Origin: Myxococcales bacterium
GTDB taxonomy: Bacteria > Myxococcota_A > Polyangia > Polyangiales > Houyiibacteriaceae
Direction: 5' to 3'
NCBI GenBank assembly: GCA_029861865.1
Contig: JAOTYL010000004.1
Location: 237,501 to 301,500 of the forward strand
Length of the DNA stretch: 64,000 bases
The notes beneath the pieces were generated by a model that saw only the letters and a list, made by a program, of their open reading frames with translations, was not told the DNA's origin and did not search any database. Made by a program: the position numbers and the translations under genes. Below are positions 25,130 to 35,373 of the stretch, one piece after another (within the stretch, counting starts at the first letter, position 1; the number at the start of each line of letters is the position of its first letter).

Positions 25130-26664
25130 AGCGACTTTTGCGAGTAGTCTTTACCGTCGAACCGAAGCGCAGTCGGCTTCTCATCCACGACGGTGTGAAT
25201 TTCCACCGGCCGCGTCCAAACGCGGCATAGCGCCTTGCAGACTTCATTGGCCCAGTCGAGGCGTAGGTCCGCCCCTTGGTGTGTATGTTCTAGCAATAGC
25301 TCCGACCGGTTTCCGTGGTTGGCATCGACGACGGAAATGATCGGATTGCCTGCGTTGGTGAGAGTGGTCAGCAGCTGTCCCTTCACCTCTTGGAACTGTC
25401 GGCTCTCGATCTCCCAGCGATCGTTCCGTTGGTTATAGCCAAAGGAATATAGCTTTTGGTCGAAGACGAAATCCTCGGTCAGATACTCGTCGATGAACGT
25501 CACATCATTGTAGAGCGCGCGGACTTCGAAAATCTTCTCGCGCCCAAGCCCCGTGCGCCGGTCCCAATGGCGCCGGAGCTCGAAGTCGCTGCACTCGTCC
25601 CACTCTTTTCCGAACTGTCCCTTGTTCCATCGGTCTTCGATGTGGCGGAAGAGCTCGATCCCGAGCTTATATGGGTTCAGCTGTCCTGGTGTAGTGGCAA
25701 GGACGCTTGCGCAACGATCCGCGTAGTCGACGATCTCGCTCGCGTCGCAGATGCTCTCTGTCATCAGGCGAGAGTGCCAGTAGCTCGCCCAACCTTCATT
25801 CATGATCTTCGTCTGCATCTGCGGCAAAAAGTAATAGGCCTCGGCGCGCACCACGGCGAGGCATTCGCGCTCCCAGCGTTCGAGCGGTGCCTGCTCGAGC
25901 AGGAACCCCAAGACGTCGCGGTCTGGCGCGCTCGGAAACCGCTGTGATTGTTCTTGCTCTTCCGCGAGCTTCTTCTTTTGCGACTCGACGAATTCTTCAG
26001 GATTGATGAAAGACTCCATGTACTCCCGATCCACTCGAAGAAGTGGTACCTCGGGTGTCTCCTCAGGTTCCGCTTCCTCGGATGTGCTCGGTGCGCTCAG
26101 CTTCGGGATGAACGGTTTTTGAGGGTCGATGAGGTTTTCGAGGCTCAGGCACGCATCGATGAACTGCTCGACGGTTTCGAGACCGACTCGGTTCGCCCAT
26201 TTGCGGACGATCGCCCCATGGTTGGCCAAAGCGTCGATCCACTTACGCACGTCCGACCTGTCTTTCCGGTGGCGTCCCTGACTGGTCATGCGGAAGCAGA
26301 AGTTGTTCTTGAAAAAATCGACGTGGGCGTAGACGTGCGCCATCACGAGCTTCTGATCGACCAGACTATTGCCCTCCAGCAGGTAGGCGATGGCTGGGTT
26401 GTTGTTGATCACCAGCTCGTAGATCTTCGAAAGACCATACTCGTGGCTCTTGCTGAGCTTTTCGTATTCCATGCCCCAGCGCCAATGCGGATAGCGGGTC
26501 GGGAAGCCACCGTATGCGGCCACTTCGTTCATCTGGTCGTAGCTCAGCATCTCGAAGATCGTCGGGAAGAAGTCCAAGCCGACACCCCGCGCGAACTCCT
26601 CGATCCGAAGCTGCTCGTCGCGAAGGTAGTTGGGAAGCGCAGTTTTCAGTGCGAACTGGGCCAC
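25126..26664 (-). CDS. spoVR: SpoVR family protein (YcgB-like)
   Basis: A 512-residue cytoplasmic protein of the SpoVR family. Family landmarks are [23 protein letters not shown] opening, [20 protein letters not shown] near mid-protein and [16 protein letters not shown]. In Bacillus SpoVR acts in spore cortex formation; in Gram-negatives the orthologue is stationary-phase induced and linked to PrkA and YeaH. It is the last gene of the three-gene set here, starting with GTG 4 nt after the DUF444 gene ends, which implies coupled translation. Confidence 0.95.
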   Translation of the reverse strand: MAQFALKTALPNYLRDEQLRIEEFARGVGLDFFPTIFEMLSYDQMNEVAAYGGFPTRYPHWRWGMEYEKLSKSHEYGLSKIYELVINNNPAIAYLLEGNSLVDQKLVMAHVYAHVDFFKNNFCFRMTSQGRHRKDRSDVRKWIDALANHGAIVRKWANRVGLETVEQFIDACLSLENLIDPQKPFIPKLSAPSTSEEAEPEETPEVPLLRVDREYMESFINPEEFVESQKKKLAEEQEQSQRFPSAPDRDVLGFLLEQAPLERWERECLAVVRAEAYYFLPQMQTKIMNEGWASYWHSRLMTESICDASEIVDYADRCASVLATTPGQLNPYKLGIELFRHIEDRWNKGQFGKEWDECSDFELRRHWDRRTGLGREKIFEVRALYNDVTFIDEYLTEDFVFDQKLYSFGYNQRNDRWEIESRQFQEVKGQLLTTLTNAGNPIISVVDANHGNRSELLLEHTHQGADLRLDWANEVCKALCRVWTRPVEIHTVVDEKPTALRFDGKDYSQKSL

Positions 26665-26667
26665 TCG

Positions 26668-27777
26668 CTATTTGCCTTTCCCCAGGAACTCGCGGATCGA
26701 CTCGACGATGGCGTCGCGGTCGTTAATTTCGCTCGTGATCAGCTGATCGTGGTCTGAGAAGTGCTCTTTCAGGTCTTTGATGAACTGGCCCGAGCCGTAG
26801 GGGCTGTCGACCTGGCCGTAGCAAAACACGTTCGCCGAGGGCAGCAGAAGCTTTTTCAAGATGTCGACGCACAGTAGGGTGTCGTCGACACTCCAGTTGT
26901 CTCCGTCCGAGAAGTGGAATGGATAGATGTTCCACTGCGACGCAGGGTAGTCCCGCTCGATGATATCTGCTGCTAGACGATAGGCAGAAGAGATCATCGT
27001 CCCGCCTGATTCGCGCGTCCGGAAGAACGTATCGCGGTCGACCTCACGTGCCGCAGCGTCGTGGATGATGAATCGCGTCTCGATTCCCTTGTATTGGCGG
27101 CGCAGCCAGGTGTCGATCCAGAAAGATTCGATGCGCACAATCTCTTTTTGCTCATCGCCCATGGAACCCGACACGTCCATCATGTAGAGGATCACGGCGT
27201 TGGCGACTGGCTCCTCTTCGGTCTTCCAGGACTTGTATCGCATGTCGTCCCGGGTCGGGATGATGACCGGCCGCTTCGGGTCATAAGTCCCGAGCGCGAT
27301 CTGTCGTCGCAGCGCACTTCGAAACGTCCGCTTGAAGTGCCGAAGCGAGTTCGGCCCCACGTTGCGAACACCCACGTAACGGTCCTTCTTGTCGACAATC
27401 GCACTCTTGCCTTTGTTCTCGATGTTTGGAAGCTCGAGCTCTTCGCCAAGAATGTCCGCGAGCTCGTCCAGGGTGAGCTCGACCTCGAGCGCGTGGTCCC
27501 CCGCTTGGTCGCCCGCTTTACCCTGGCCATCGCCGTCCTGAGGGCTCGCCGAGAGCGGATCGCCGGGCTCGCCCTCACCTTGGGCAACCCCTCCTTGTTG
27601 CTTGTCTCCAAAGCGAAGCTTTGGGATGTCGATGTGCGGGATCGGGATCGACACCAAATCTTTACCCTGCCGCCCGAGCAGCTCACCTTTCGAAATGTAC
27701 TTGCGAAGGTTCTGCCGAATCCTCCCGCGAACGATGTTGCGGAACCGGGAATGATCCTGGTCAATTCGCAGAGACAA
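26668..27777 (-). CDS. DUF444 protein with VWA-type domain (YeaH/YhbH)
   Basis: A 369-residue protein of the YeaH/YhbH family. An N-terminal basic segment ([18 protein letters not shown]) is followed by a Gly/Asp-rich stretch and a von Willebrand A-like domain whose MIDAS motif reads DVSGSMGD (about residue 200). The [12 protein letters not shown] segment is also conserved. The start is TTG with AAAGGAG upstream at good spacing. It sits between prkA (3 nt upstream) and spoVR. The three proteins are conserved as a set and are thought to act together in a kinase-dependent stress response. Confidence 0.95.
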   Translation of the reverse strand: MSLRIDQDHSRFRNIVRGRIRQNLRKYISKGELLGRQGKDLVSIPIPHIDIPKLRFGDKQQGGVAQGEGEPGDPLSASPQDGDGQGKAGDQAGDHALEVELTLDELADILGEELELPNIENKGKSAIVDKKDRYVGVRNVGPNSLRHFKRTFRSALRRQIALGTYDPKRPVIIPTRDDMRYKSWKTEEEPVANAVILYMMDVSGSMGDEQKEIVRIESFWIDTWLRRQYKGIETRFIIHDAAAREVDRDTFFRTRESGGTMISSAYRLAADIIERDYPASQWNIYPFHFSDGDNWSVDDTLLCVDILKKLLLPSANVFCYGQVDSPYGSGQFIKDLKEHFSDHDQLITSEINDRDAIVESIREFLGKGK

Positions 27778-27780
27778 TCG

Positions 27781-29826
27781 CTACTCCTTTACGTCGCCTC
27801 TCGCGAAGATACTGGCCACGTAGGCGAGCACGTCGGTGGCCGAAGCTTCGTTATAACCGTAGTATTTGATCAGACGGTTCTTGATGATGTCGATCTTGTC
27901 CTGCGTCTCCTTGTCGATGACGTTGGACACGAAGCTCGAAAGCTTGATCGAGTCTTTCTGGTCCTCGAAGAGCTTCATTTCGAGCGCACGACGCAGTCGG
28001 TCGTTGGTCTCGTAGGTGAACTTTTTCCCTTCGAGCGCCAGGTGACCGATGAAGTTCATGATCTCACGACGGAAGTCGTCCTTGCGCGCGTCGGTGATGT
28101 CGATCTTCTCTTCGATCGATCGCATGAGGCGCTCATCCGGCTCCTCATCCTTACCGGTGTACTTGTTCTTCACCTTTTGTTTCATCAGGTAGGCGCGGAT
28201 GTTGTCGATGTAATTCCCGCACAGCCGCCCGATCGCGTCTTCGTCAGCGCTGATCGCCCGTTGCACCTCGTTCTTGACCATCTCGTCGTATTCGGACTTC
28301 ACGACGCTGATCAGCTCGCCGTACCGCTTGCGCTGATCTTCACCGACCGTGAGCGATGCGCTCAAACCCTTTTCGAGCTCGTTCAAGACCATGAATGGGT
28401 TGATGTAGCCTTCATTGCCCTCCCGTACGAGCGAGTTGCTGATCTTATCCTGCACGTATCGGGGTGACATCCCATCGAGGCCTTCTCGGTTCGCTTCCTT
28501 GCGGAGCTCCTTCACGTTGTCCTGTGTGTAGCCAGGAAGGATCTTGCCGTCGTAGAGCTTCAACTTCTGGAGCAGCGCGAGTTGATGCTTTTTTGGCTCT
28601 TCGAGCCGCGTCAAGACCGCCCACATCGCAGCCACCTCGAGGGTGTGTGGTGCGACGTGCTTGCCTCGGAGCCGCTCCGCACTGAAATCTTTCTCGTAGA
28701 TTTTGATCTCTTCGTTCATCTTGGTGATGTACGGGATGTCGATCTTGATGGTTCGGTCGCGGAGTGCCTCCATGAACTCGTTGTTGATCAGCTTCCTGTA
28801 CTCTGCCTCGTTCGTGTGGCCGATGATCACCTCGTCGATGTCGGTCTGAGCGAACTTTTTCGGCTTGATTTTGTGCTCTTGGGTGGCTCCGAGGAGGTCG
28901 TACAAGAACGCCACGTCCAGCTTCAACACCTCGACGAACTCCACGATCCCCCGGTTGGCGATATTGAACTCCCCATCGAAGTTGAAAGCCCGCGGGTCGG
29001 AGTCCGAGCCATACTCGGCGATCTTACGATAGTTGATATCGCCGGTGAGCTCGGTCGAATCTTGGTTCTTTTCGTCCTTCGGCTGGAAGGTGCCGATGCC
29101 GATGCGATCTTGCTCGCTCATGATGAGTCGCTTCACATTAATGTGATTGCTCATCACCTTCGACCAGTCGCCATCGTAGCGCTCGAGCAGGTTGCGGAAG
29201 ATGAAGCGACATGCGGGATTGAGCTCACCGCGCACGTTCACGCGCCTGCGATCGTCCCCGAGACGAAGCTCTTGAATCGCGTGGTCGCGCCACTCGGGAG
29301 GAATCAACCGCAACGGTTCGTCGTGCATCGGACACGGGAACGTATCGTCGCCGCCTGCAAGACCTGTCGCATGAAGATTGGTCCATTCGTACGTATACAA
29401 CGCGCCTTCGGGTGTTCTCGAGTAGCGCTCCAAACCTTTCTTCAACAACCGTGCGATCGTGCTCTTCGAAGAGCCGACCGGGCCGTGTAGAAGTATGATT
29501 CGCTTTTCCGGTCCGTAGCCTTGGGCGGCGGCGTGAAGCACGTGCACCAAACGCATGAGCGGAATGTCGAGCCCGTAGATCGCGTCCTTCCCGTTTTCGA
29601 TTGGATCCTTGAAGAACGGGTAGCGAATGAGCTTCTTCTTGTTGTCGATGTACTCTTCTTCGCCGTAAGAGACGACCATGTCGTAGAGCCGTTGGAACGC
29701 GTTGCGCGTCACCTGCGGGCGCTCTCTCACGATTTGAAGGTATTCTTCGAACGAGCCCTCCCAGTGGAGATCTTGGTATCGTTCGTAGTCTTGCAGGGCA
29801 GCAATCTGCTTGACCATTTCCCCCAT
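27781..29826 (-). CDS. prkA: PrkA serine protein kinase (YeaG-like)
   Basis: A 681-residue protein of the PrkA family. The N-terminal two-thirds is an AAA-type domain with the P-loop [12 protein letters not shown] near residues 111-122. The C-terminal region carries the distant kinase-like segment of the family. PrkA members phosphorylate a cytoplasmic protein and respond to stress or nutrient loss; some work reports Lon-like protease activity. The ATG at 29826 has AAGGAGGG at ideal spacing, the best ribosome site in this operon. It is the first gene of the prkA-yeaH-spoVR unit. Confidence 0.95.
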   Translation of the reverse strand: MGEMVKQIAALQDYERYQDLHWEGSFEEYLQIVRERPQVTRNAFQRLYDMVVSYGEEEYIDNKKKLIRYPFFKDPIENGKDAIYGLDIPLMRLVHVLHAAAQGYGPEKRIILLHGPVGSSKSTIARLLKKGLERYSRTPEGALYTYEWTNLHATGLAGGDDTFPCPMHDEPLRLIPPEWRDHAIQELRLGDDRRRVNVRGELNPACRFIFRNLLERYDGDWSKVMSNHINVKRLIMSEQDRIGIGTFQPKDEKNQDSTELTGDINYRKIAEYGSDSDPRAFNFDGEFNIANRGIVEFVEVLKLDVAFLYDLLGATQEHKIKPKKFAQTDIDEVIIGHTNEAEYRKLINNEFMEALRDRTIKIDIPYITKMNEEIKIYEKDFSAERLRGKHVAPHTLEVAAMWAVLTRLEEPKKHQLALLQKLKLYDGKILPGYTQDNVKELRKEANREGLDGMSPRYVQDKISNSLVREGNEGYINPFMVLNELEKGLSASLTVGEDQRKRYGELISVVKSEYDEMVKNEVQRAISADEDAIGRLCGNYIDNIRAYLMKQKVKNKYTGKDEEPDERLMRSIEEKIDITDARKDDFRREIMNFIGHLALEGKKFTYETNDRLRRALEMKLFEDQKDSIKLSSFVSNVIDKETQDKIDIIKNRLIKYYGYNEASATDVLAYVASIFARGDVKE

Positions 29827-29868
29827 AAGCGACCCTCCTTATCTATCAGAGTATCACTAACGTAGATC

Positions 29869-29897
29869 CTTGTAAGCTTTCTGTTCAGTGTGCTCAA
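29869..29897 (-). promoter_or_regulatory. Promoter TTGAGC-N17-TACAAG for the prkA operon
   Basis: On the minus strand the -35 is at 29892-29897 and the -10 at 29869-29874. The leader would be about 35 nt and ends in the strong AAGGAGGG ribosome site, unlike the leaderless starts elsewhere. Confidence 0.45.
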
Positions 29898-29932
29898 ACT
29901 CACACATCGTCCCTTTAAGTGTAAAGCCCTTC

Positions 29933-30691
29933 TCAGCGAAGCCAAGCGGCAATACAGGTGGCGATCACACATAGGAACACGACCCAACGAAGCGCCGCAG
30001 CAGGCACTTTCAGCATCACCTTGACACCCAATCGCGCGCCTACGATCGATGCGGCGGCCAACACGATGGCAGGGGTCCAGGATACCTGTCCGGCCCACAC
30101 GAAGATGCCCAGCGCAACCGTGCCGAACGCCAGGGTGACGACGAGTTTGATCGCGTTGGCGCTCACCAGATCGTGCCGCAGGGTTCCCGCCAGCACTCCG
30201 AGCAGCAGAAAGCCGACGCCTGCCTGAATGAAGCCGCCGTAGACCCCCGCGCAGAACAAACCCAGGTAGGCTCGGGGCGTTTCTCGTGGTGCGAGTGGTG
30301 GTCCCTCGGGGGCGATCAGGGTTTGCTTTCGAAATGCGATCAGACCAGCCATGACGACCATCGTGACCAGCATGATGGGCTTCAGAAGCTCGCGTGGGAT
30401 CTGGGTAGCCAGGAGCGCACCCAACACCGCACCGGCGATGGTAGGGATCATAATTGGGACCAGCTGCGAAGTGTCGAGCTTGCCATGGCCGTGTAGCGCG
30501 GCTGATCCTGCGGCGCTCTGCGTGACGACGCCCAGACGGTACGTTCCGTTTGCAACGTCGGCTGGAAGTCCAAGCGCGATCAGTGCGGGCAAGACGATCA
30601 TGCCACCGCCTCCGGCGATCACGTTGATCACCGTTGCGAGCATTCCAGCTGCGGCGAGGATTGCTAGACCTTGGTAACTCAGCTCCTCCAT
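29933..30691 (-). CDS. TauE/SafE family membrane transporter
   Basis: A 252-residue inner-membrane protein with about eight hydrophobic helices in two repeats of four. The first repeat opens with INVIAGGGGMIVLPALIALGLP and the second with GVYGGFIQAGVGFLLLG, both TauE/SafE signatures. The family exports sulfite, sulfoacetate or other organosulfur anions; the substrate here is not known. A TATAGT box lies 14 nt before the ATG. Confidence 0.9.
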   Translation of the reverse strand: MEELSYQGLAILAAAGMLATVINVIAGGGGMIVLPALIALGLPADVANGTYRLGVVTQSAAGSAALHGHGKLDTSQLVPIMIPTIAGAVLGALLATQIPRELLKPIMLVTMVVMAGLIAFRKQTLIAPEGPPLAPRETPRAYLGLFCAGVYGGFIQAGVGFLLLGVLAGTLRHDLVSANAIKLVVTLAFGTVALGIFVWAGQVSWTPAIVLAAASIVGARLGVKVMLKVPAAALRWVVFLCVIATCIAAWLR

Positions 30692-30767
30692 CGATCGTCG
30701 CGCGGACTATAACCGGTTTTTGTTTGTCGGTACGTGACGCGCGAAAGCATGCTAACGTCGCCTCGAA

Positions 30768-32093
30768 GTGAAGAAGACGTACGTCTTGGACACCAACGTG
30801 GTTCTTCACGACCCGTTAGCTGTCTACAAGTTCGAGGACAATACGGTTGTCCTCCCGATCTTCGTCATCGAAGAGGTCGATCAGTTCAAAAAGGAGCTAA
30901 GCGAGCTCGGGCAGAACGCCAGGCAAGTCGCACGTATCCTCGACGATCTTCGCAATCAAAACGGCCGCACGCTCGACCAGGGTGTGTCACTCGAAGGCAA
31001 TGGCGGGGACCTTCGGGTGGCAGTCCCAGCCGACTCGATGCCTCGACGCGGCCACGGCCCAGGAGAAATGGACCGCGCAATCCTGCAGATGGCCATAAAG
31101 CTCCGCGACGAAGAGCCAGACAAGCCTCTGATCTTCGTCACGATGGACACCAACCTCCGCATTCGCGCCGACGCACTCGGATTGCGGGCCGAAACATACG
31201 AAGGCGGCAGGGTCTCCATTGACGAGCTGTACTCTGGCGTCTGCACAATCGATGTCGACGCCGATGTCGTCGACCGTTTGGCCAAGCGCGAGCTGGTCGA
31301 TGCCGGCACGCTCGATGCAGCGCTCTATCCCAACGCCGGTGTGGTGTTGCGCGAGCACGAGCGCCCGCGGCACACGGCGCTCGGTCGCTACGATCCCAAG
31401 AGCGGGATGGTGGTGCCGTTGCGGGTCGGTCGCGAGGGCGTATGGCGGGTGCGGCCACGCAACTTGGAGCAATACTTCGCCCTCGACATGCTCCTTTCGT
31501 CGGACGTGCATCTGCTGACTCTCGTCGGCAAGGCGGGTACCGGGAAGACACTGCTTGCGATCGCGGCGGGCCTTCAATCGGTGGTGCAAGACGGAACGTA
31601 CGGCCGCATGTTGGTTTCTCGCCCGATTTTTCCGATGGGTCGCGACGTCGGCTATTTGCCGGGCACCGTCGAGGAAAAGCTCAACCCCTGGATGCAGCCG
31701 ATCTTCGACAACCTCGAATACATCTTCAGCAGCGGTCGCGGGCGAATGTCCGACCATCGAAACTACGAAGAGCTGGTGGCTTCCGGCGTCATACAAATCG
31801 AGCCGCTCACCTACATCCGTGGGCGTTCTCTCCCGAATCAATTCTTAGTCGTGGATGAAGCGCAAAACCTCACTCCACATCAGGTGAAAACGGTCATCAC
31901 CCGGTGCGGTGCGGACACCAAAATCGTGCTAACGGGCGATCCCTATCAGATCGACAATCCCTACGTGGATGCGGCCAGCAATGGTCTTACCGTCGTTGCG
32001 CAGCGTTTTCAGGGTGAAGATATCGGGGCGCACGTTACAATGGTGAAGGGTGAACGGAGTGAGCTGGCAGAGCGCGCGACGCAACTTCTATGA
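30768..32093 (+). CDS. PhoH family protein with N-terminal PIN domain
   Basis: A 441-residue two-domain protein. Residues 1-150 are a PIN nuclease domain (YVLDTNVVLHD at the start, IFVTMDTNLRIRA with further acidic residues). The C-terminal PhoH ATPase has Walker A GKAGTGKT near residue 257 and Walker B FLVVDEAQN near 355. This PIN-PhoH fusion is thought to be an RNA helicase-nuclease. GTG 30768 is the start. The last 44 nt overlap the next gene. Confidence 0.9.
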   Translation: MKKTYVLDTNVVLHDPLAVYKFEDNTVVLPIFVIEEVDQFKKELSELGQNARQVARILDDLRNQNGRTLDQGVSLEGNGGDLRVAVPADSMPRRGHGPGEMDRAILQMAIKLRDEEPDKPLIFVTMDTNLRIRADALGLRAETYEGGRVSIDELYSGVCTIDVDADVVDRLAKRELVDAGTLDAALYPNAGVVLREHERPRHTALGRYDPKSGMVVPLRVGREGVWRVRPRNLEQYFALDMLLSSDVHLLTLVGKAGTGKTLLAIAAGLQSVVQDGTYGRMLVSRPIFPMGRDVGYLPGTVEEKLNPWMQPIFDNLEYIFSSGRGRMSDHRNYEELVASGVIQIEPLTYIRGRSLPNQFLVVDEAQNLTPHQVKTVITRCGADTKIVLTGDPYQIDNPYVDAASNGLTVVAQRFQGEDIGAHVTMVKGERSELAERATQLL

Positions 32094-33297
32094 CCGTACG
32101 GAGCTCAGGCTGCAGGCCGAGCTCGATGTCGGGTTGAGGCGCCTCCACGCGAAGGCCCGGCTGCTGATCGGCGCGACGACCCATAGTGATCCGTCGGAGC
32201 GCGATCGACTGGCTACTTCGGTCTCTCGCGGTGAGCACGCAAAGCCGCGTTGGGAGTGGCAACCAGTGCCCATCGAAACGAGGGTGTGGCGTGCGCTCGA
32301 TCAGACTCGGCATTTGGCAGAGCGGTCGGCCGCGTCCGCGCTCTATCTACCTCGCCTGGAAGAGCTCGAGATCGAGTTGTTGCTTTTGGAGTCTCTCGGG
32401 CAGAGCAAGCGCGTTCGGCCCATGGCGGCGCGCCTCTTCGGCACTGGGGGCGAGCGGGTGTTCGAGGACGACCCGATGACGGTGCTCGATGCCGCGCACG
32501 ACATCTTGTCGCAGACCGAGGCCGACCCTGAGCCCAAGACGATTCCGGCCTTCTCCACCGATGGTGCAAATCTCCGTGACCTCATGCTCTCGCATGCCAA
32601 GCAGGTCGGCCTTCACATCGCCGTTCGCGTCGACCCGAGCCTCATCGCCAATGCTGCCGTCGGTGAGCGGACCGTCTTCATTGCGGATCGGCTGTTTGGT
32701 GTTCGTGAGGCACGGCGGCTAGCCGTTCACGAAGTGTTCGGTCACCTGGTGTCTTCCTTCAACGGGCGTGCCCAGTTGCTCGGGCTCCTCGCGATCGGGA
32801 CAGCACGCTCCTACGGTGACCAGGAAGGCGTATCGATCTACCTCGAGGAGCTTGCAGGGCTGCTCGACGCTTCGCGACGAAGGACGTTGGCAGGGCGCCT
32901 GCTGGCCACCCACGCGATGCACGCAGGGGTGTCGTTCGGAGATGCGGCCAGGGCTCTCGTCCTAGAGCAAGGCTTCTCATCGTGCGAGGCCGTGACCCTG
33001 TGCGAGCGCTCGTTCCGCGGCGGGGGAGTCGCACGCGATGCGGTATACCTGGGTAGTTGGCTCCAAGTTCGCAACGCCGTGGCCCGCGAGCACAGGAGTC
33101 TCGGCGAGCTCCAGCTTGGGAAAGTCTCGCTCTCCGCCTTACCCGAGGTGCGCCGGCTGCTCGGTGAGGGACTGGTCAGCCAACCGACTTACTTGTCGAA
33201 CTTGGCGAGGAGCCTCGGCAAGACGGGCGCAGGCACCAGGCCTGACACATTGCCTCCGAGCCTGGCCACCTCTTTGACGAGGTTGGAGGCGACGTAG
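32050..33297 (+). CDS. DUF1704 family zinc-peptidase-like protein
   Basis: A 415-residue protein of the DUF1704 family, related to eukaryotic MATCAP tyrosine carboxypeptidases. The metal-binding HEVFGH motif lies near residue 227 and the downstream QEGVSIYLEELAG segment contains the conserved QEG and a probable third ligand, Glu. The start is GTG 32050 or GTG 32059. It overlaps phoH by 44 nt and its last 109 nt run antisense over the end of coaD. It is probably cytoplasmic; the target is unknown. Confidence 0.85.
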   Translation: MNGVSWQSARRNFYDRTELRLQAELDVGLRRLHAKARLLIGATTHSDPSERDRLATSVSRGEHAKPRWEWQPVPIETRVWRALDQTRHLAERSAASALYLPRLEELEIELLLLESLGQSKRVRPMAARLFGTGGERVFEDDPMTVLDAAHDILSQTEADPEPKTIPAFSTDGANLRDLMLSHAKQVGLHIAVRVDPSLIANAAVGERTVFIADRLFGVREARRLAVHEVFGHLVSSFNGRAQLLGLLAIGTARSYGDQEGVSIYLEELAGLLDASRRRTLAGRLLATHAMHAGVSFGDAARALVLEQGFSSCEAVTLCERSFRGGGVARDAVYLGSWLQVRNAVAREHRSLGELQLGKVSLSALPEVRRLLGEGLVSQPTYLSNLARSLGKTGAGTRPDTLPPSLATSLTRLEAT

Positions 33298-33683
33298 AAA
33301 TAGGCGTCGTTTGCCATGATGAACACGGTCTCGACCTCGGGATTGAGGTGGCGGTTCATGTTGGCCATCTGAAGCTCGTATTCGAAGTCGGCTACCGCGC
33401 GCAGACCACGGAGGATCACCCGAGCGTTGCGGCTCTTCGCGTAGTCGACCAGCAAGCCGTCGAAGTTGTCGACCTCGATGCGGTCTGGGTTGGCACCCAT
33501 GTCGATGACCGATTCGCGGATGAGGTCCATTCGCTCGGCCACGCTGAACAACGGTTCCTTCGCCTCATTGCTCAAGACGGCGACGATGATCTTCTCGAAT
33601 GCTACCAACCCACTTGCCAGGATGGCGGTATGGCCCTTCGTGATTGGATCGAACGACCCGGGATAAACGGCGATTGCTCTCAC
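33189..33683 (-). CDS. coaD: Pantetheine-phosphate adenylyltransferase
   Basis: A 164-residue cytoplasmic enzyme that makes dephospho-CoA from 4'-phosphopantetheine and ATP, the penultimate step of CoA synthesis. The nucleotidyl-transferase motif YPGSFDPITKGH is at residues 7-18. Also conserved are VILRGLRAVADFEYE and the C-terminal ASNLVKEVARLGG. The GTG start overlaps the rsmD stop as GTGA. The rsmD-coaD pair is a common bacterial arrangement. Its 3' end overlaps the convergent DUF1704 gene by 109 nt. Confidence 0.95.
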   Translation of the reverse strand: MRAIAVYPGSFDPITKGHTAILASGLVAFEKIIVAVLSNEAKEPLFSVAERMDLIRESVIDMGANPDRIEVDNFDGLLVDYAKSRNARVILRGLRAVADFEYELQMANMNRHLNPEVETVFIMANDAYFYVASNLVKEVARLGGNVSGLVPAPVLPRLLAKFDK

Positions 33684-34264
33684 TGCGCGCCTTTCGCCTC
33701 GTAGACACCGAGACTAATTCGAGTCTGACCATAGCGGTAGTCCGCGTCTGAAGCGAGCCCCTTCGTCCAGACCCATCGGTAAGAGACCGGGTGCTCGACG
33801 ACTATCCGGGCACGGGGAGCGAGCTTGCGCGCGGCCAGCAATGCTTCGAGCAGCGGCGGGACAGACTCGATTTCGGCGTATGGCGCATCGGCAAAGACGA
33901 GATCGAAGCCATTCGGAGGAGCTGGGACCTTGCGAACCACGCTGACTGGGTCGCCTCCAAGGCCGATCCGGAGCGCCCGCGTCCGGTCTTCGAGCCCGAG
34001 CTCACGTGCGCTCTTTTTGATTTCTTCAATCGCTTGCGCGTCATGGTCCACCAACAAAGCCTCCGCAGCGCCGCGAGAAAGCGCCTCGAAGCTAAGGGCA
34101 CCGGTGCCAGCGAAGAGGTCCAGCACATGCGCACCATCGAACGCGTTCCGCGATTGAAGAGCCGACCCGAGGGCTTCGCGCACGCGATCCGAAGTTGGTC
34201 GCGTTCCTTTTCCGCTCGGGGCCCCGAATCGGCGGCCCGAGAGTCGACCGCCAACTATCCGCAT
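33680..34264 (-). CDS. rsmD: 16S rRNA (guanine-N2) methyltransferase RsmD
   Basis: A 194-residue SAM-dependent methyltransferase that modifies G966 of 16S rRNA in E. coli. The N-terminus MRIVGGRLSGRRF and TRPTSDRVREALG are typical, the SAM site is LDLFAGTGALSFEALSRGA, and the catalytic motif IV reads ADAPY rather than the usual DPPY or DPPF. The change of the first Pro to Ala is unusual but the fold looks intact. It is the first gene of the rsmD-coaD pair. Confidence 0.9.
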   Translation of the reverse strand: MRIVGGRLSGRRFGAPSGKGTRPTSDRVREALGSALQSRNAFDGAHVLDLFAGTGALSFEALSRGAAEALLVDHDAQAIEEIKKSARELGLEDRTRALRIGLGGDPVSVVRKVPAPPNGFDLVFADAPYAEIESVPPLLEALLAARKLAPRARIVVEHPVSYRWVWTKGLASDADYRYGQTRISLGVYEAKGAQ

Positions 34265-34268
34265 GTCG

Positions 34269-35297
34269 TTAGAACTCGAGACGCGCCGAAATACCCCCGA
34301 GCTTCTTGCCGGCGATTGGGGCGAGCTCCACTCGGCGTTCCGCCGCCTTTCTGCTCTTGAGCGACTTGACCAACAACCAGGTCCCGACGCTCAGCGAGGC
34401 GACACCCATTCCGAGAAAAACCCATCGTAAAGCTTCATGAGTATTGGCCTTCGAACACAGGTCGTCGAGGTCTTGCACGCCGAAACTCGTGTCGGTACCG
34501 CATATGTCGGTTACCTCGGGGCCTGCGAGCGCGCGTGCCCTGGCGAAGGACGGATCCTGCTCGACGCTCTCGATCGCCTTCTGGCTCCACGCAGTGAGTC
34601 CCACGAACACCACCGCTCCGGCGTAGCTGGCCGCAGCCGGCCAGATCGGAAAGACGTCTGTCGGACCGGCTCCGAGGCTCCTCGATTGGGCCGGCGGCAC
34701 ACGATCGAGTGAGAGCTCAGGCTCCATTGCTTGCGCCTGCCCGAGCTCGTCGAACGGTGCGCTGGCGAAGCGTGCTACTTCTTGCTGCCCGAAAACCGCC
34801 AGCTCCTCCGGGGTAGTGTTCTCACGCTTGATCTGCACTCTCGACATCTTGTTGTTGCGTCCGGTCTTCGCGTCGTAGAGCAACAGCGTGGCCTCGAAAT
34901 CGTATTGATCGTCGGGTCCCTCGGCCTCGACGCGGCGAAGCGAGCCCCAAATGATTCTATCCGCCTCCAGGGTAGCCGCGATGCGCGAAAGACAATCTTC
35001 GTTCGCGCTCTTGCATCCGTGTACGAGCATGAACTGCTCGAGCGAAATGACGGCAGAGTGAAGTCGCCACCCGTCGACCGCCGAAGTGGCGGCACGCAGC
35101 CAGCCCGTCAACTCGTGGGCGATGTCATCGTCTCCGTCGAGCGCTCGGAGGCCCGGAACTGCGACCACGAGCTCCTCTTCGGTAATCGCCCGTTGCGCGG
35201 GCTGCTCGGGCTCGGGTTCATCCTGTGCTATTGCCCCAATCGGCCGTGGGCCCATGACCGCGACCAACGCGAGTCCCAATCCGGTGAACCATCTCAT
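34269..35297 (-). CDS. Exported protein with two C-terminal membrane helices, unknown
   Basis: A 342-residue protein beginning with a signal peptide that ends near GAIAQ. A conserved-looking mid-region has a CKSANEDC pair and the segment ADRIIWGSLRRVE, like periplasmic modules seen beside Myxococcota kinases. Two hydrophobic helices follow near residues 225-245 and 290-310, with a short basic tail. GGGAG precedes the ATG at 35297; the frame is open further but would run over the kinase gene. It is divergent from that kinase, which suggests a shared role. Confidence 0.6.
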   Translation of the reverse strand: MRWFTGLGLALVAVMGPRPIGAIAQDEPEPEQPAQRAITEEELVVAVPGLRALDGDDDIAHELTGWLRAATSAVDGWRLHSAVISLEQFMLVHGCKSANEDCLSRIAATLEADRIIWGSLRRVEAEGPDDQYDFEATLLLYDAKTGRNNKMSRVQIKRENTTPEELAVFGQQEVARFASAPFDELGQAQAMEPELSLDRVPPAQSRSLGAGPTDVFPIWPAAASYAGAVVFVGLTAWSQKAIESVEQDPSFARARALAGPEVTDICGTDTSFGVQDLDDLCSKANTHEALRWVFLGMGVASLSVGTWLLVKSLKSRKAAERRVELAPIAGKKLGGISARLEF

Positions 35298-35373
35298 CCT
35301 CGGTCTCCCAATTGCATCTAAAAGGATACGCAAATGTGAATCACCGGGCCAAACCGCACGTCCGAGCTCTGAA

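Noticed and set aside
27061..28467. 468-codon open frame on the plus strand
   Set aside because: It is antisense to yeaH and prkA, which are conserved full-length genes; GC-rich codon bias leaves long open shadow frames.
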